NCBI GenBank assembly: GCA_044220535.1
Contig: JBGAQU010000009.1
Location: 1 to 46,638, forward strand
Reading direction: 5' to 3'
Source of the DNA: JBDHTS01 sp044220535
Lineage (GTDB): Bacteria; Pseudomonadota; Alphaproteobacteria; Micavibrionales; Micavibrionaceae
DNA length: 46,638 nucleotides
This document shows, piece by piece, positions 39,967 through 46,638 of this stretch. The notes under the pieces are model-generated. The model made no database searches, was not told the origin of the DNA, and saw nothing but the letters and a program-made list of their open reading frames with translations. How positions within the stretch are numbered: position 1 is the first letter of the stretch; each line of letters starts with the position of its first letter. The translations under genes and the position numbers were made by a program.

Positions 39967-41415
39967 ATGCAGATCAAGACCGCCCAACAGGTGCGCGAGG
40001 CACGCGAGTCTCTCGGCCTCAGCCAGCGCGAATTCGGCGAACTGATCGACCGGGATGACGGCCTGGTCTCCAAATGGGAAACGGGCAAAAGCCCCGTGCC
40101 GGATTATCTGGAAGAACGGGTCAACAAAATCCTGCAGCAGGGGTCGTCGGGCATGGACCGGATTAAAATCACGGGCGGCCGCAAACTGAACGGCGCCATC
40201 CGCATCAGCGGCGCGAAAAACGCCGCGCTGAAACATATGTGCGCAGCCCTGCTCAGCGATTCCCCGCTCTATCTCGAAAACATGCCCAACGGCCTGCGCG
40301 ATATCCGCTCGCAGACCGATCTGCTGACCCATCTCGGCTGCACGGTCACGGCGGATGGCAGCTCCATGGTCCTCGACGCGTCCGGCATCAATGTCTTTGA
40401 CGCGCCCTACGATCTGGTCCGCAAAATGCGCACCAGCATCCTGGTGCTCGGCCCCCTGCTGGCGCGCTTCCATAAGGCCCGCGTTTCCCTGCCCGGCGGC
40501 TGCGCCATCGGCACGCGGCCCGTCGACCTGCATATTGACGGGCTGAAGGCGCTGGGCGCGGAGATCACGCTCGACCAGGGCTATATCATCGCCGAAGCCC
40601 CGGGCGGACTGAAAGGCGCGCATATCACCTTCCCCAAAGTCTCCGTCGGCGCGACCGAAAACCTGATGATGGCCGCGACGCTGGCCAAGGGCGAAACCAT
40701 TCTCTCCAACGCCGCGCGCGAACCCGAAATCGTCGATCTCGGCGAATGCCTGATCGCCATGGGCGCGCAGATCGAAGGCCTCGGCACCTCCGAAATCCAC
40801 ATCACCGGCGTCCGCGCTTTGCACGGCGCACGGCATACGGTCGTCCCTGACAGAATCGAAACCGGCACCTGGATGATCGCCGTCACCCTGACCGGCGGTA
40901 CGCTGCGCCTGCAGAACGCCCGCGCCGACCATCTGGATGCCCTCATCGCCCCGTTGCAAAAGGCAGGCGCGGAAATCGAACAACAGGACGGCGACATCGT
41001 CGTCAGCCGCAATGGCAAGCCCCTGCGCGGCACGGATATCATCACCGCCCCCTATCCCGGCTTCCCCACTGATCTGCAGGCACAGTTCATGACCATGCTG
41101 ACCCTGTGCGAAGGTGCGGGCATGGTCACCGAAACCATCTTCGAAAACCGCTTCATGCATGTGCCGGAACTCTGCCGTATGGGTGCGGATATCACCGTGC
41201 ATAACGGTTCCGCCATCGTGCGCGGCGTGAAAACGCTCAAAGGCGCAGAAGTCATGGCGACGGACTTACGCGCCAGCGTCGCGCTCGTGCTGGCGGGCCT
41301 GGTCGCGGAAGGCGAAACGGCCGTGAACCGCATCTACCATCTCGACCGCGGCTACGAAAACATCGTCGAGAAATTGGGCCAGTGCGGCGCGCAGATCGAA
41401 CGGATCAGGGATTGA
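39967..41415 (+). CDS. murA: HTH domain fused to UDP-GlcNAc enolpyruvyl transferase MurA
   Basis: MurA transfers enolpyruvate from PEP to UDP-GlcNAc, the first committed step of peptidoglycan synthesis. Residues 63-482 are a complete MurA: MDRIKITGGRKLNG, SGAKNAALK with the Lys/Asn of the UDP-GlcNAc site (84-85), PGGCAIGTRPVDLH with the PEP-binding Cys (179), and FPTDLQAQ and the LDRGYENI end. Before it, in the same frame with no stop, residues 1-58 form a Cro/CI-type helix-turn-helix: VREARESLGLSQREFGELI, then VSKWETG (34-40). A linker QQGSSG joins the two. The ATG at 39967 has an AAGGAT Shine-Dalgarno. An internal ATG at 40153 (MurA alone) has a weak AGGGG 10 bases upstream, so two forms may be made. 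MurA normally begins at that internal site, so the fusion is unusual. Confidence 0.93.
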   Translation: MQIKTAQQVREARESLGLSQREFGELIDRDDGLVSKWETGKSPVPDYLEERVNKILQQGSSGMDRIKITGGRKLNGAIRISGAKNAALKHMCAALLSDSPLYLENMPNGLRDIRSQTDLLTHLGCTVTADGSSMVLDASGINVFDAPYDLVRKMRTSILVLGPLLARFHKARVSLPGGCAIGTRPVDLHIDGLKALGAEITLDQGYIIAEAPGGLKGAHITFPKVSVGATENLMMAATLAKGETILSNAAREPEIVDLGECLIAMGAQIEGLGTSEIHITGVRALHGARHTVVPDRIETGTWMIAVTLTGGTLRLQNARADHLDALIAPLQKAGAEIEQQDGDIVVSRNGKPLRGTDIITAPYPGFPTDLQAQFMTMLTLCEGAGMVTETIFENRFMHVPELCRMGADITVHNGSAIVRGVKTLKGAEVMATDLRASVALVLAGLVAEGETAVNRIYHLDRGYENIVEKLGQCGAQIERIRD

Positions 41416-41424
41416 TTCCTTTCC

Positions 41425-41542
41425 GTCATCCCGGCGAAAGCCGGGACCCATGCGATGGCGGCGGTTTTGCTGACGGATAAGAATTTTCGCCGTTTGCGTA
41501 GGATGAAAGCAGTGCATGGATCCCGGCTTTCGCCGGGATGAC
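41425..41542. repeat. paired palindromic repeats, family 1 (REP/BIME-like)
   Basis: Arms at 41425-41453 and 41514-41542 are 29 bases each and are inverse complements with one mismatch. Each arm is also a hairpin (CCCGGC GAAA GCCGGG). The 60 bases between them contain no gene. A further single copy lies at 12871-12896. The paired, inverted structure resembles BIME or a small non-autonomous element; no transposase is seen. Confidence 0.8.
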
Positions 41543-41585
41543 GACGAAGATGATGGATAAATTGCGTAAATCTCTAGGAATATGA

Positions 41586-42059
41586 ATGAACAGAATTTCC
41601 AGCATACAGATCGATGAAAACCTGATCCTCCCCGCGCATCTGACCCGCGAGCGCGAACTGGCCTTGTCCGAAATGGTGACGCATGGCTCGCTGCAGCCTG
41701 CGGGGAACGACAACGGCCCTTACGCACTCCGCCTGTCGGTTGAGGATGGCCGCCTGGTCGTGCGCATGACCGACACCGCGCACACCGAACTGACCGCCCA
41801 TGTCCTGTCCCTAAGCCCCTATCGCCGCCTGATCGCCGATTATTTCCTAATGATCGAAAGCTACGAAGCCGCACGCAACGGCGCCTCCTGCGGCAAGCTG
41901 GAGGCCATCGACATGGGCCGCCGCGGCCTGCACGACGAAGGCGCCTCGCTAGTCCGGGAACGCCTGAAAGGCAAGATCGACATGGACCACGAAACCGCAC
42001 GCCGCTTCTTCACGCTGATCTGTGTACTGCATAAAGGTCATGCGCGATTGGCGTCATAA
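41586..42059 (+). CDS. UPF0262 family protein
   Basis: UPF0262 is an alphaproteobacteria-restricted family of unknown function usually near hisD and murA. The 157-residue protein has the hallmark SLSPYRRLIADYFLMIESYEAA (about 78-99), KLEAIDMGRRGLHDEGASLV (about 106-125) and RRFFTLICVLH near the end. hisG and hisD, common in this neighbourhood, are not present here. The gene lies between the murA repeat element and the convergent gshB. Confidence 0.92.
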   Translation: MNRISSIQIDENLILPAHLTRERELALSEMVTHGSLQPAGNDNGPYALRLSVEDGRLVVRMTDTAHTELTAHVLSLSPYRRLIADYFLMIESYEAARNGASCGKLEAIDMGRRGLHDEGASLVRERLKGKIDMDHETARRFFTLICVLHKGHARLAS

Positions 42060-42067
42060 ATCGGGAT

Positions 42068-43015
42068 CTAACCCAATATTTTTTTCATCAAAACTTTAGC
42101 CACGTCCTCGCCCGCGCCTTTGGAAACCTCGCGCAAACCGGTCGGGCTGGTTATATTGATCTCGATCAAACGGTCGCCGATAATATCCAGCCCCGCGAAT
42201 ACAATCCTCTTTTCCTTCAAAACCTTACCGACCCGCTCCGCAATCGCGCGGTCCTGCGCGCCAAGAGGCTTGATCTCCGTCGAGCCGCCCGCGGCCCGAT
42301 TGCCGCGGATACTGCCTTCCTTCGGCGTGCGCACCAGCATATGCCCGTATGGTTCCCCGTCGAACACCAGCACGCGTTTATCACCGTCCGCAATCGCCGG
42401 AATGAATGTCTGCGCCACAACCGGATAGGTGCCGCGCTGCGTCTCCATCTCCCAGATCACCTCGAAATTCACATCGTCCTTCGTCACCATGAACACGCCG
42501 TCCCCGCCCATGGAATCCAGCAGTTTGACGATGATTTTTTCGTGATGATCAAGGAAGCCGCGCAGCACTTCTTTATCGCTGGATATCAGCGTCGGCGGGC
42601 ACAAATCCGGAAAATGCGTCGCAAACATTTTTTCATTCAGCGCCACTAACGCAGAGGGATCGTTCAGCACGCGGCATCCTTCCCGCGCCGCCTGCTCCAG
42701 CAGGTAACACGTATGGATAAACCGCTTGTCGACCGGCGGATCCTTGCGCATCAGGATAATGTCGAGATTGGCCAGCGGCAGCGCTCGCCTCTCCCCTATA
42801 TGATGCCACAGCGTCATATTATCGAACACCGCCGTCTCCGCTGCCATGGCACAGGCGCGCCCGTCCTCTACATACAGATCATCCGGCTCCATATAGAATA
42901 AGACCGCGCCCAACTCCTGCGCGGCCAGCATCATGGCCAGCGTCGAATCCTTATAGGGTTTGATGGAATGGATCGGATCCATCACAATACCGATACGCGG
43001 GGATTTTGAAGACAT
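42068..43015 (-). CDS. gshB: glutathione synthetase
   Basis: GshB joins gamma-glutamylcysteine and glycine with ATP. The 315-residue protein is of usual length and has the family N-terminus (IGIVMDPIHSIKPYKDSTLAMM), the DPP region (MRKDPPVDKRFIHTCYLLE), ATP-grasp stretches KLLDSMGGDGVF and RVLVFDGEPYGHML, and FAGLDIIGDRLIEINITSPTG, which binds metal and glutathione. The ATG at 43015 (MSSKSPRIG) was chosen; an in-frame start 42 bases upstream has no supporting site. It is divergent from gshA, 59 bases away. Confidence 0.95.
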   Translation of the reverse strand: MSSKSPRIGIVMDPIHSIKPYKDSTLAMMLAAQELGAVLFYMEPDDLYVEDGRACAMAAETAVFDNMTLWHHIGERRALPLANLDIILMRKDPPVDKRFIHTCYLLEQAAREGCRVLNDPSALVALNEKMFATHFPDLCPPTLISSDKEVLRGFLDHHEKIIVKLLDSMGGDGVFMVTKDDVNFEVIWEMETQRGTYPVVAQTFIPAIADGDKRVLVFDGEPYGHMLVRTPKEGSIRGNRAAGGSTEIKPLGAQDRAIAERVGKVLKEKRIVFAGLDIIGDRLIEINITSPTGLREVSKGAGEDVAKVLMKKILG

Positions 43016-43074
43016 GATATGCTCCCTTTCCAAGGAACGATATACTACACTGTTCAATCAAAAGCGGATAGATC

Positions 43075-44304
43075 ATGCTCACCTATGAAGACCTCGTCAG
43101 CGACCTGCAATCCGGCTGTAAGCCTCGCGAAGCGTGGCGGATAGGCATTGAACATGAGCAGTTTCTGTTCGACACTGCAACCGGTGCGCCTTTGCCCTAT
43201 GAGGGACCGAAAAGCATCAAGGCGGTTCTGGAAGGCTTCATCAAAAGCCACGGTTGGTCACCCATACATGTCAACGGCCACCTGATCGCACTGAAGAAAA
43301 ACGGCGCGAATGTGACTCTGGAGCCGGGCGGGCAGATTGAGCTCTCCGGTGCGCCCCTTGCAACGTTGGAAGATGTTCGGCGGGATGCGAAAGACTATTA
43401 TACCGCTCTGAAATCCGTCACCGCTTCGCTCGGCATCGGCATTCTCGCTGCCGGGATTCACCCGGAATGGCGGCGGGAGGATATCCCCCGCATGCCGAAG
43501 GAACGCTATAAGATCATGGCGCCCTACATGGAAAAAGTCGGCAGACACGGCGTCGACATGATGCTGCGCACCTGCGGCGTGCAGATCAACCTGGATTTCG
43601 ACTCCGAAGCCGATATGGTAAAGAAATACCGCGTCGCTTTGGGATTGCAGCCGGTGATGACCGCCCTGCTCGCCAATTCATCGCAAGTCGAAGGAAAGGA
43701 CAGCGGCTATAAATCCTTCCGCTCCCATATCTGGACGGAAACCGACCCCGCCCGCACCGGCGTGCCGCGTTTTGTGTTCGAGGACGGCATGGGTTTCGCC
43801 CGCTATGTTGACTGGGCGCTGGACGTGCCGATGTATTTCATCATCCGCGACGGCCGCTATATCGACGTCGCCGGGCAATCTTTCCGCGCCTTTATGGAAG
43901 GAAAGCTGAAAGGCCATGAAGGCGTTTTGCCCACGATCCATGACTGGCACGATCACCTCACCACCCTGTTCCCCGAAGTCCGCCTGAAAACCTATCTGGA
44001 ACTGCGCGGCATGGATTCGGTGGATGCCCCGCTGGTCCACGCCATGGCCGCCTTCTGGACAGGGATTCTTTATCATGACACTGCTCTGGACCAAGCCTGG
44101 GATTTAATCCGCGACTGGCCGGCGGACGCGCATCTCCGCCTCCGCAACGAAGTGCCGAAGGAAGGCCTGGATGCCATGCTGCCCGGCGGCGGCCATTTGC
44201 GGAATATGGCTTTGGAAACCATACATCTTGCTCGCACAGGCCTCACACCTGCCGAATCCCTGGCTCTGGATTGTCTTTTACCACTCTGTCATCCTCCGGC
44301 TTGA
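43075..44304 (+). CDS. gshA: glutamate-cysteine ligase, C-terminally truncated
   Basis: GshA makes gamma-glutamylcysteine, the first step to glutathione. This is the GCS2-like form found in alphaproteobacteria and plants: the start WRIGIEHEQFLFD (about 22-34) has the GIEHE metal-binding Glu, VTLEPGGQIELSG (about 81-93) binds Glu, and FEDGMGFARYVDWALDVPMYFI and ELRGMDSVDAPLVHAM are family regions. It is 409 residues, whereas this form is usually about 450. The C-terminus normally has a further region after TPAE, but here it ends LALDCLLPLCHPPA, with the last codons inside a palindromic repeat (44288-44316). The active-site region is intact, so the enzyme may still work. Confidence 0.88.
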   Translation: MLTYEDLVSDLQSGCKPREAWRIGIEHEQFLFDTATGAPLPYEGPKSIKAVLEGFIKSHGWSPIHVNGHLIALKKNGANVTLEPGGQIELSGAPLATLEDVRRDAKDYYTALKSVTASLGIGILAAGIHPEWRREDIPRMPKERYKIMAPYMEKVGRHGVDMMLRTCGVQINLDFDSEADMVKKYRVALGLQPVMTALLANSSQVEGKDSGYKSFRSHIWTETDPARTGVPRFVFEDGMGFARYVDWALDVPMYFIIRDGRYIDVAGQSFRAFMEGKLKGHEGVLPTIHDWHDHLTTLFPEVRLKTYLELRGMDSVDAPLVHAMAAFWTGILYHDTALDQAWDLIRDWPADAHLRLRNEVPKEGLDAMLPGGGHLRNMALETIHLARTGLTPAESLALDCLLPLCHPPA

Positions 44305-44316
44305 CCGGAGGATGAC
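44288..44316. repeat. palindromic repeat in the gshA tail, family 3
   Basis: GTCATCCTCCGG (44288-44299) and CCGGAGGATGAC (44305-44316) form a perfect 12-bp stem around a 5-base loop. The gshA TGA stop lies in the loop. It resembles family 1 in its GTCATCC start but has a different core. Confidence 0.7.
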
Positions 44317-44345
44317 AACATCTCTAAATGCCCTACAATACATCC

Positions 44346-45842
44346 ATGATTCACTACGATCTCTGCATCATCGGCGGCGGCGTGAACGGGGCGGGCATAG
44401 CGCGGGACGCCGCGGGCCGTGGCTTGAAAGTCCTTTTACTTGAATCCGGCGACCTTGCGGGCGCCACCTCCTCCGCCTCCACCAAGCTGATCCATGGCGG
44501 CCTGCGCTACCTGGAATATTACGAATTCAAGCTGGTGCGGGAAGCCTTGGGCGAGCGCCAGACCATGCTGAACATCGCGCCGCATCTGATCCGCCCCCTC
44601 ACCTTCGTCCTGCCCCATGAAAGCCATCTGCGCCCCGCCTGGATGATCCGCATGGGGCTGTTTTTATATGACCACCTGGCAAGCCACGGCAAACTTCCCG
44701 GCTCACACAGCATCGGCCTGACAGACCATGCTTACGGCGCGATGCTGCAGGACCGGTACACGGAAGGTTTCACCTATTCCGATTGCTGGGTCGATGACGC
44801 GCGGCTGGTCGTCCTCAATGCGCTAGACGCCCATGAACGCGGAGCCACCATCCTGACCCGCACGCGCTGCACCAGCTTACGCACTGGCCCTGAAGGCTGG
44901 ATAGTTGAGTATGAAGGCCATGGCGGCAACCAGACCGTGACAGCCAAAGCCGTCATCAATGCCGCAGGCCCCTGGGTGCGCCAGGTTCTGGACGATAATA
45001 ATTTGGCCTTACCCGAAACGCCGAAAGTACGTCTGGTAAAGGGCAGCCATATCGTCACCCTGAAACTCTTCGAAGGCGAACAGGCTTATATCCTACAACA
45101 ACCGGATCGCCGCATCGTCTTCGCCATCCCCTATCAGAAAAACTTCACCCTGATCGGCACGACAGATGAAGAATATAAAGGCGACCCGCGCGACGTCGCC
45201 ATTTCCCCCGAAGAAACCGATTACCTCTGCAACGCCGTCAACCGCAGCTTCAAAACCGCGATCCGCCCGGCTGATGTCGTGTGGAACTACAGCGGCGTCC
45301 GTCCCCTGCTGGATGACGGCAGCGGCAACGCCTCAGCTGTAACCCGCGATTACAAACTGATCCTTGAAAACCACGACGACAGCTCCATCCTTTCCGTCTT
45401 CGGCGGCAAAATCACGACCTACCGCCATCTGGCGGAGGAAGCCGTCAACAATATGGCGCACCGCATGGGCTGGACCGGCAAGCCCTGGACAAAAACAACA
45501 CCTTTGCCCGGCGGCGATCTGCCCGACGGCGATTTCGAAACCTTCGCCATTCAACAGGCCCGCCGCTACCCCTGGCTCCCCGACCACATGCTCCGCCGCT
45601 TCGCCCACGCCTATGGCACCCGCATGGATCAGGTGATCGGATCAGCCGAACATATCGGCGACCTCGGCCACCATTACGGCGGCTGTATTTATGATGCAGA
45701 ACTGCGATACCTGATCGAACACGAATGGGCCATGACTGCAGAGGATGTGCTATGGCGCCGAACAAAACTCGGCCTGCATTGCAACCCCGAAGCCGTCATG
45801 GCTATAGAAAATGTTTTCAACGCATCAATTTTACTGACCTAA
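44346..45842 (+). CDS. glpD: glycerol-3-phosphate dehydrogenase, aerobic
   Basis: GlpD oxidises glycerol-3-phosphate to dihydroxyacetone phosphate with FAD and feeds quinone. The 498-residue protein has the FAD motif GGGVNGAGIARD (9-20), the SSASTKLIHGGLRYLEYYEF region (about 43-62) with the LIHGGLRYLE hallmark, PHLIRPLTFVLP, WNYSGVRPLLDD and SVFGGKITTYRHLAE. The ATG at 44346 gives the usual N-terminus; the earlier in-frame start lies 18 bases upstream. It is likely transcribed alone after gshA. No glycerol kinase or transporter is seen. Confidence 0.96.
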   Translation: MIHYDLCIIGGGVNGAGIARDAAGRGLKVLLLESGDLAGATSSASTKLIHGGLRYLEYYEFKLVREALGERQTMLNIAPHLIRPLTFVLPHESHLRPAWMIRMGLFLYDHLASHGKLPGSHSIGLTDHAYGAMLQDRYTEGFTYSDCWVDDARLVVLNALDAHERGATILTRTRCTSLRTGPEGWIVEYEGHGGNQTVTAKAVINAAGPWVRQVLDDNNLALPETPKVRLVKGSHIVTLKLFEGEQAYILQQPDRRIVFAIPYQKNFTLIGTTDEEYKGDPRDVAISPEETDYLCNAVNRSFKTAIRPADVVWNYSGVRPLLDDGSGNASAVTRDYKLILENHDDSSILSVFGGKITTYRHLAEEAVNNMAHRMGWTGKPWTKTTPLPGGDLPDGDFETFAIQQARRYPWLPDHMLRRFAHAYGTRMDQVIGSAEHIGDLGHHYGGCIYDAELRYLIEHEWAMTAEDVLWRRTKLGLHCNPEAVMAIENVFNASILLT

Positions 45843-45853
45843 ATTCTAAAAAA

Positions 45854-46638
45854 TCATACAAAATCTACTTTTTGGGTAAGTGGGCCAGCTTTCCGTTCAG
45901 ATAAATAACGCTCATGTTTTAATTGTGCTTGTACTTTATAAAAATCGCTTACGATACCGCTTGCAACCTCATCTGTCGGATTTAATGAAGGCATGTCGCG
46001 CGTGATTAGAGGCTGGTCAATTGCACAATCTTCAAAAGGTATAATGTACCCATCTGCAATTAATTGTTCAGATTTAGGTATACGCTCGTTATTGCTGACA
46101 AAAATGTTCCGCCCCTTGATAAAGGGTTCTGAAATCAATGACATTGAACCTCTGGAGACTATAATATGATCTGCCTGATCGATCAGGCCTATATAAGGAT
46201 TATATACAGATTGCGATTCTCGATAAGAAACAGACTGCACATGAACGCGGCTCTGCATATTCTTGCCTTCCAGAAGCTGTTTGAAAAGGCTAAGATTCAT
46301 TTCATAGTAAAGAACATCTGTTTTGCGGCTGGGACAAAAAAACACGGTACACTCTGAATACTGCCCGCAGATTTCCGCAAGTTTTCTCATAAAATGTCTA
46401 TCTTGTCCGTGGCAGACCCCTAGAATAATGCCGATCAATGGCCGGGGTAAATTTTGATAACGATCTGAAAATTTAGCTCCTTCTTCTGCAAGCATTTCCA
46501 TCGTAATGTGATGTGGTGATAATTGATATTTATGAGATACGCAAAAATCCTCTGCCCAGCGTGAGATTGTTAAAGACGGTGAAACAATATCGCCGACTAA
46601 GTATGAGGATGGACCGATAATAATATCCGGCATGCCTT
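45854..46638 (-). CDS. ELM1-like (mitochondrial fission ELM1 domain) protein, partial
   Basis: The frame is open from the right edge; the first visible ATG at 46633 is near the edge and about 260 residues follow. The visible part has LPRPLIGIILGVCHGQD and, later, ADHIIVSRGSMSLISEPFIKG (about 153-173), matching the conserved DxIIVTxDSxSMxSEA pattern of ELM1 (PF06258). These proteins have a glycosyltransferase-like fold; some bacterial relatives are annotated as nucleoside-diphosphate-sugar epimerases. Usual length is about 330 residues, so the 5' end is probably missing. The function is unknown. The DNA is more AT-rich than glpD. Confidence 0.7.
   Translation of the reverse strand, partial: GMPDIIIGPSSYLVGDIVSPSLTISRWAEDFCVSHKYQLSPHHITMEMLAEEGAKFSDRYQNLPRPLIGIILGVCHGQDRHFMRKLAEICGQYSECTVFFCPSRKTDVLYYEMNLSLFKQLLEGKNMQSRVHVQSVSYRESQSVYNPYIGLIDQADHIIVSRGSMSLISEPFIKGRNIFVSNNERIPKSEQLIADGYIIPFEDCAIDQPLITRDMPSLNPTDEVASGIVSDFYKVQAQLKHERYLSERKAGPLTQKVDFV

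Noticed and set aside
39823..41202. 459-residue open frame antisense to murA
   Set aside because: It is the mirror of the GC-skewed coding frame of murA, has no recognisable domain, and the plus-strand frame is a complete MurA.

Overview
This window looks like a chromosomal segment of an alphaproteobacterium of moderate GC content. The evidence is a set of alphaproteobacterial markers: an mdh-sucC-sucD-sucA TCA block, a xthA / erpA / dgt / SPOR-protein / nagZ / scpA / scpB / tatA / tatB / tatC block, a UPF0262 gene beside murA, an IalB-family protein, a DUF2336 protein, an ELM1-like protein and a Phe-terminated autotransporter beta-domain. The GC-lean, accessory-rich character would fit a Micavibrio-like or other deep-branching lineage, but that is a guess.

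Layout. 1-3.5 kb holds accessory genes: a partial unknown, an OMP/DUF2946 pair probably linked to metals, a small membrane protein and a zinc-motif protein. 3.5-13.9 kb (mostly minus strand) holds the TCA genes mdh, sucC, sucD and sucA. These are interleaved with a DUF2059 protein, an S49 peptidase, a lytic-transglycosylase-like protein, a small secreted protein and two tandem paralogs of unknown function. 14-22.7 kb (minus) holds a DUF2336 protein, zapE, tatCBA, scpB, an AT-rich GNAT gene, scpA, nagZ, a SPOR protein and a broken dgt. 22.8-27.4 kb holds AT-rich accessory genes around erpA and xthA, several of which look leaderless. 27.4-29.3 kb holds two tandem lipoproteins with an alpha/beta-hydrolase look, one lacking the nucleophile. 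29.4-33.9 kb holds a large frameshifted autotransporter and an IalB-like protein. 34-38.2 kb holds a methyltransferase, a flavoprotein, a PAP2 phosphatase and a COG4705-like membrane protein. 38.2-46.6 kb holds tRNA-Thr, an unannotated 48-residue ORF, dcd, a hypothetical, an HTH-MurA fusion, a UPF0262 protein, divergent gshB and gshA, glpD and a partial ELM1-like gene.

The most notable points are: (1) murA carries an in-frame N-terminal Cro/CI-type helix-turn-helix domain, and a 17-bp palindrome sits just after its -10 box, suggesting a DNA-binding, possibly self-regulating MurA; (2) sucD carries two 2-base deletions and a nonsense codon while sucC, mdh and sucA are intact; (3) dgt is split with an apparent internal loss, and argS is absent from its usual neighbourhood; (4) the autotransporter is split by a 2-base insertion; (5) there is an enzyme/pseudoenzyme lipoprotein pair; (6) erpA, its neighbour and xthA share leaderless promoter geometry; (7) a family of small palindromes lies between genes and in places supplies the last codons of genes.

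No gene-free stretch exceeds about 300 bases. The longest is 33060-33310, the autotransporter leader, where I see no confident promoter. No rRNA, CRISPR array, transposase, integrase or replication origin was seen.
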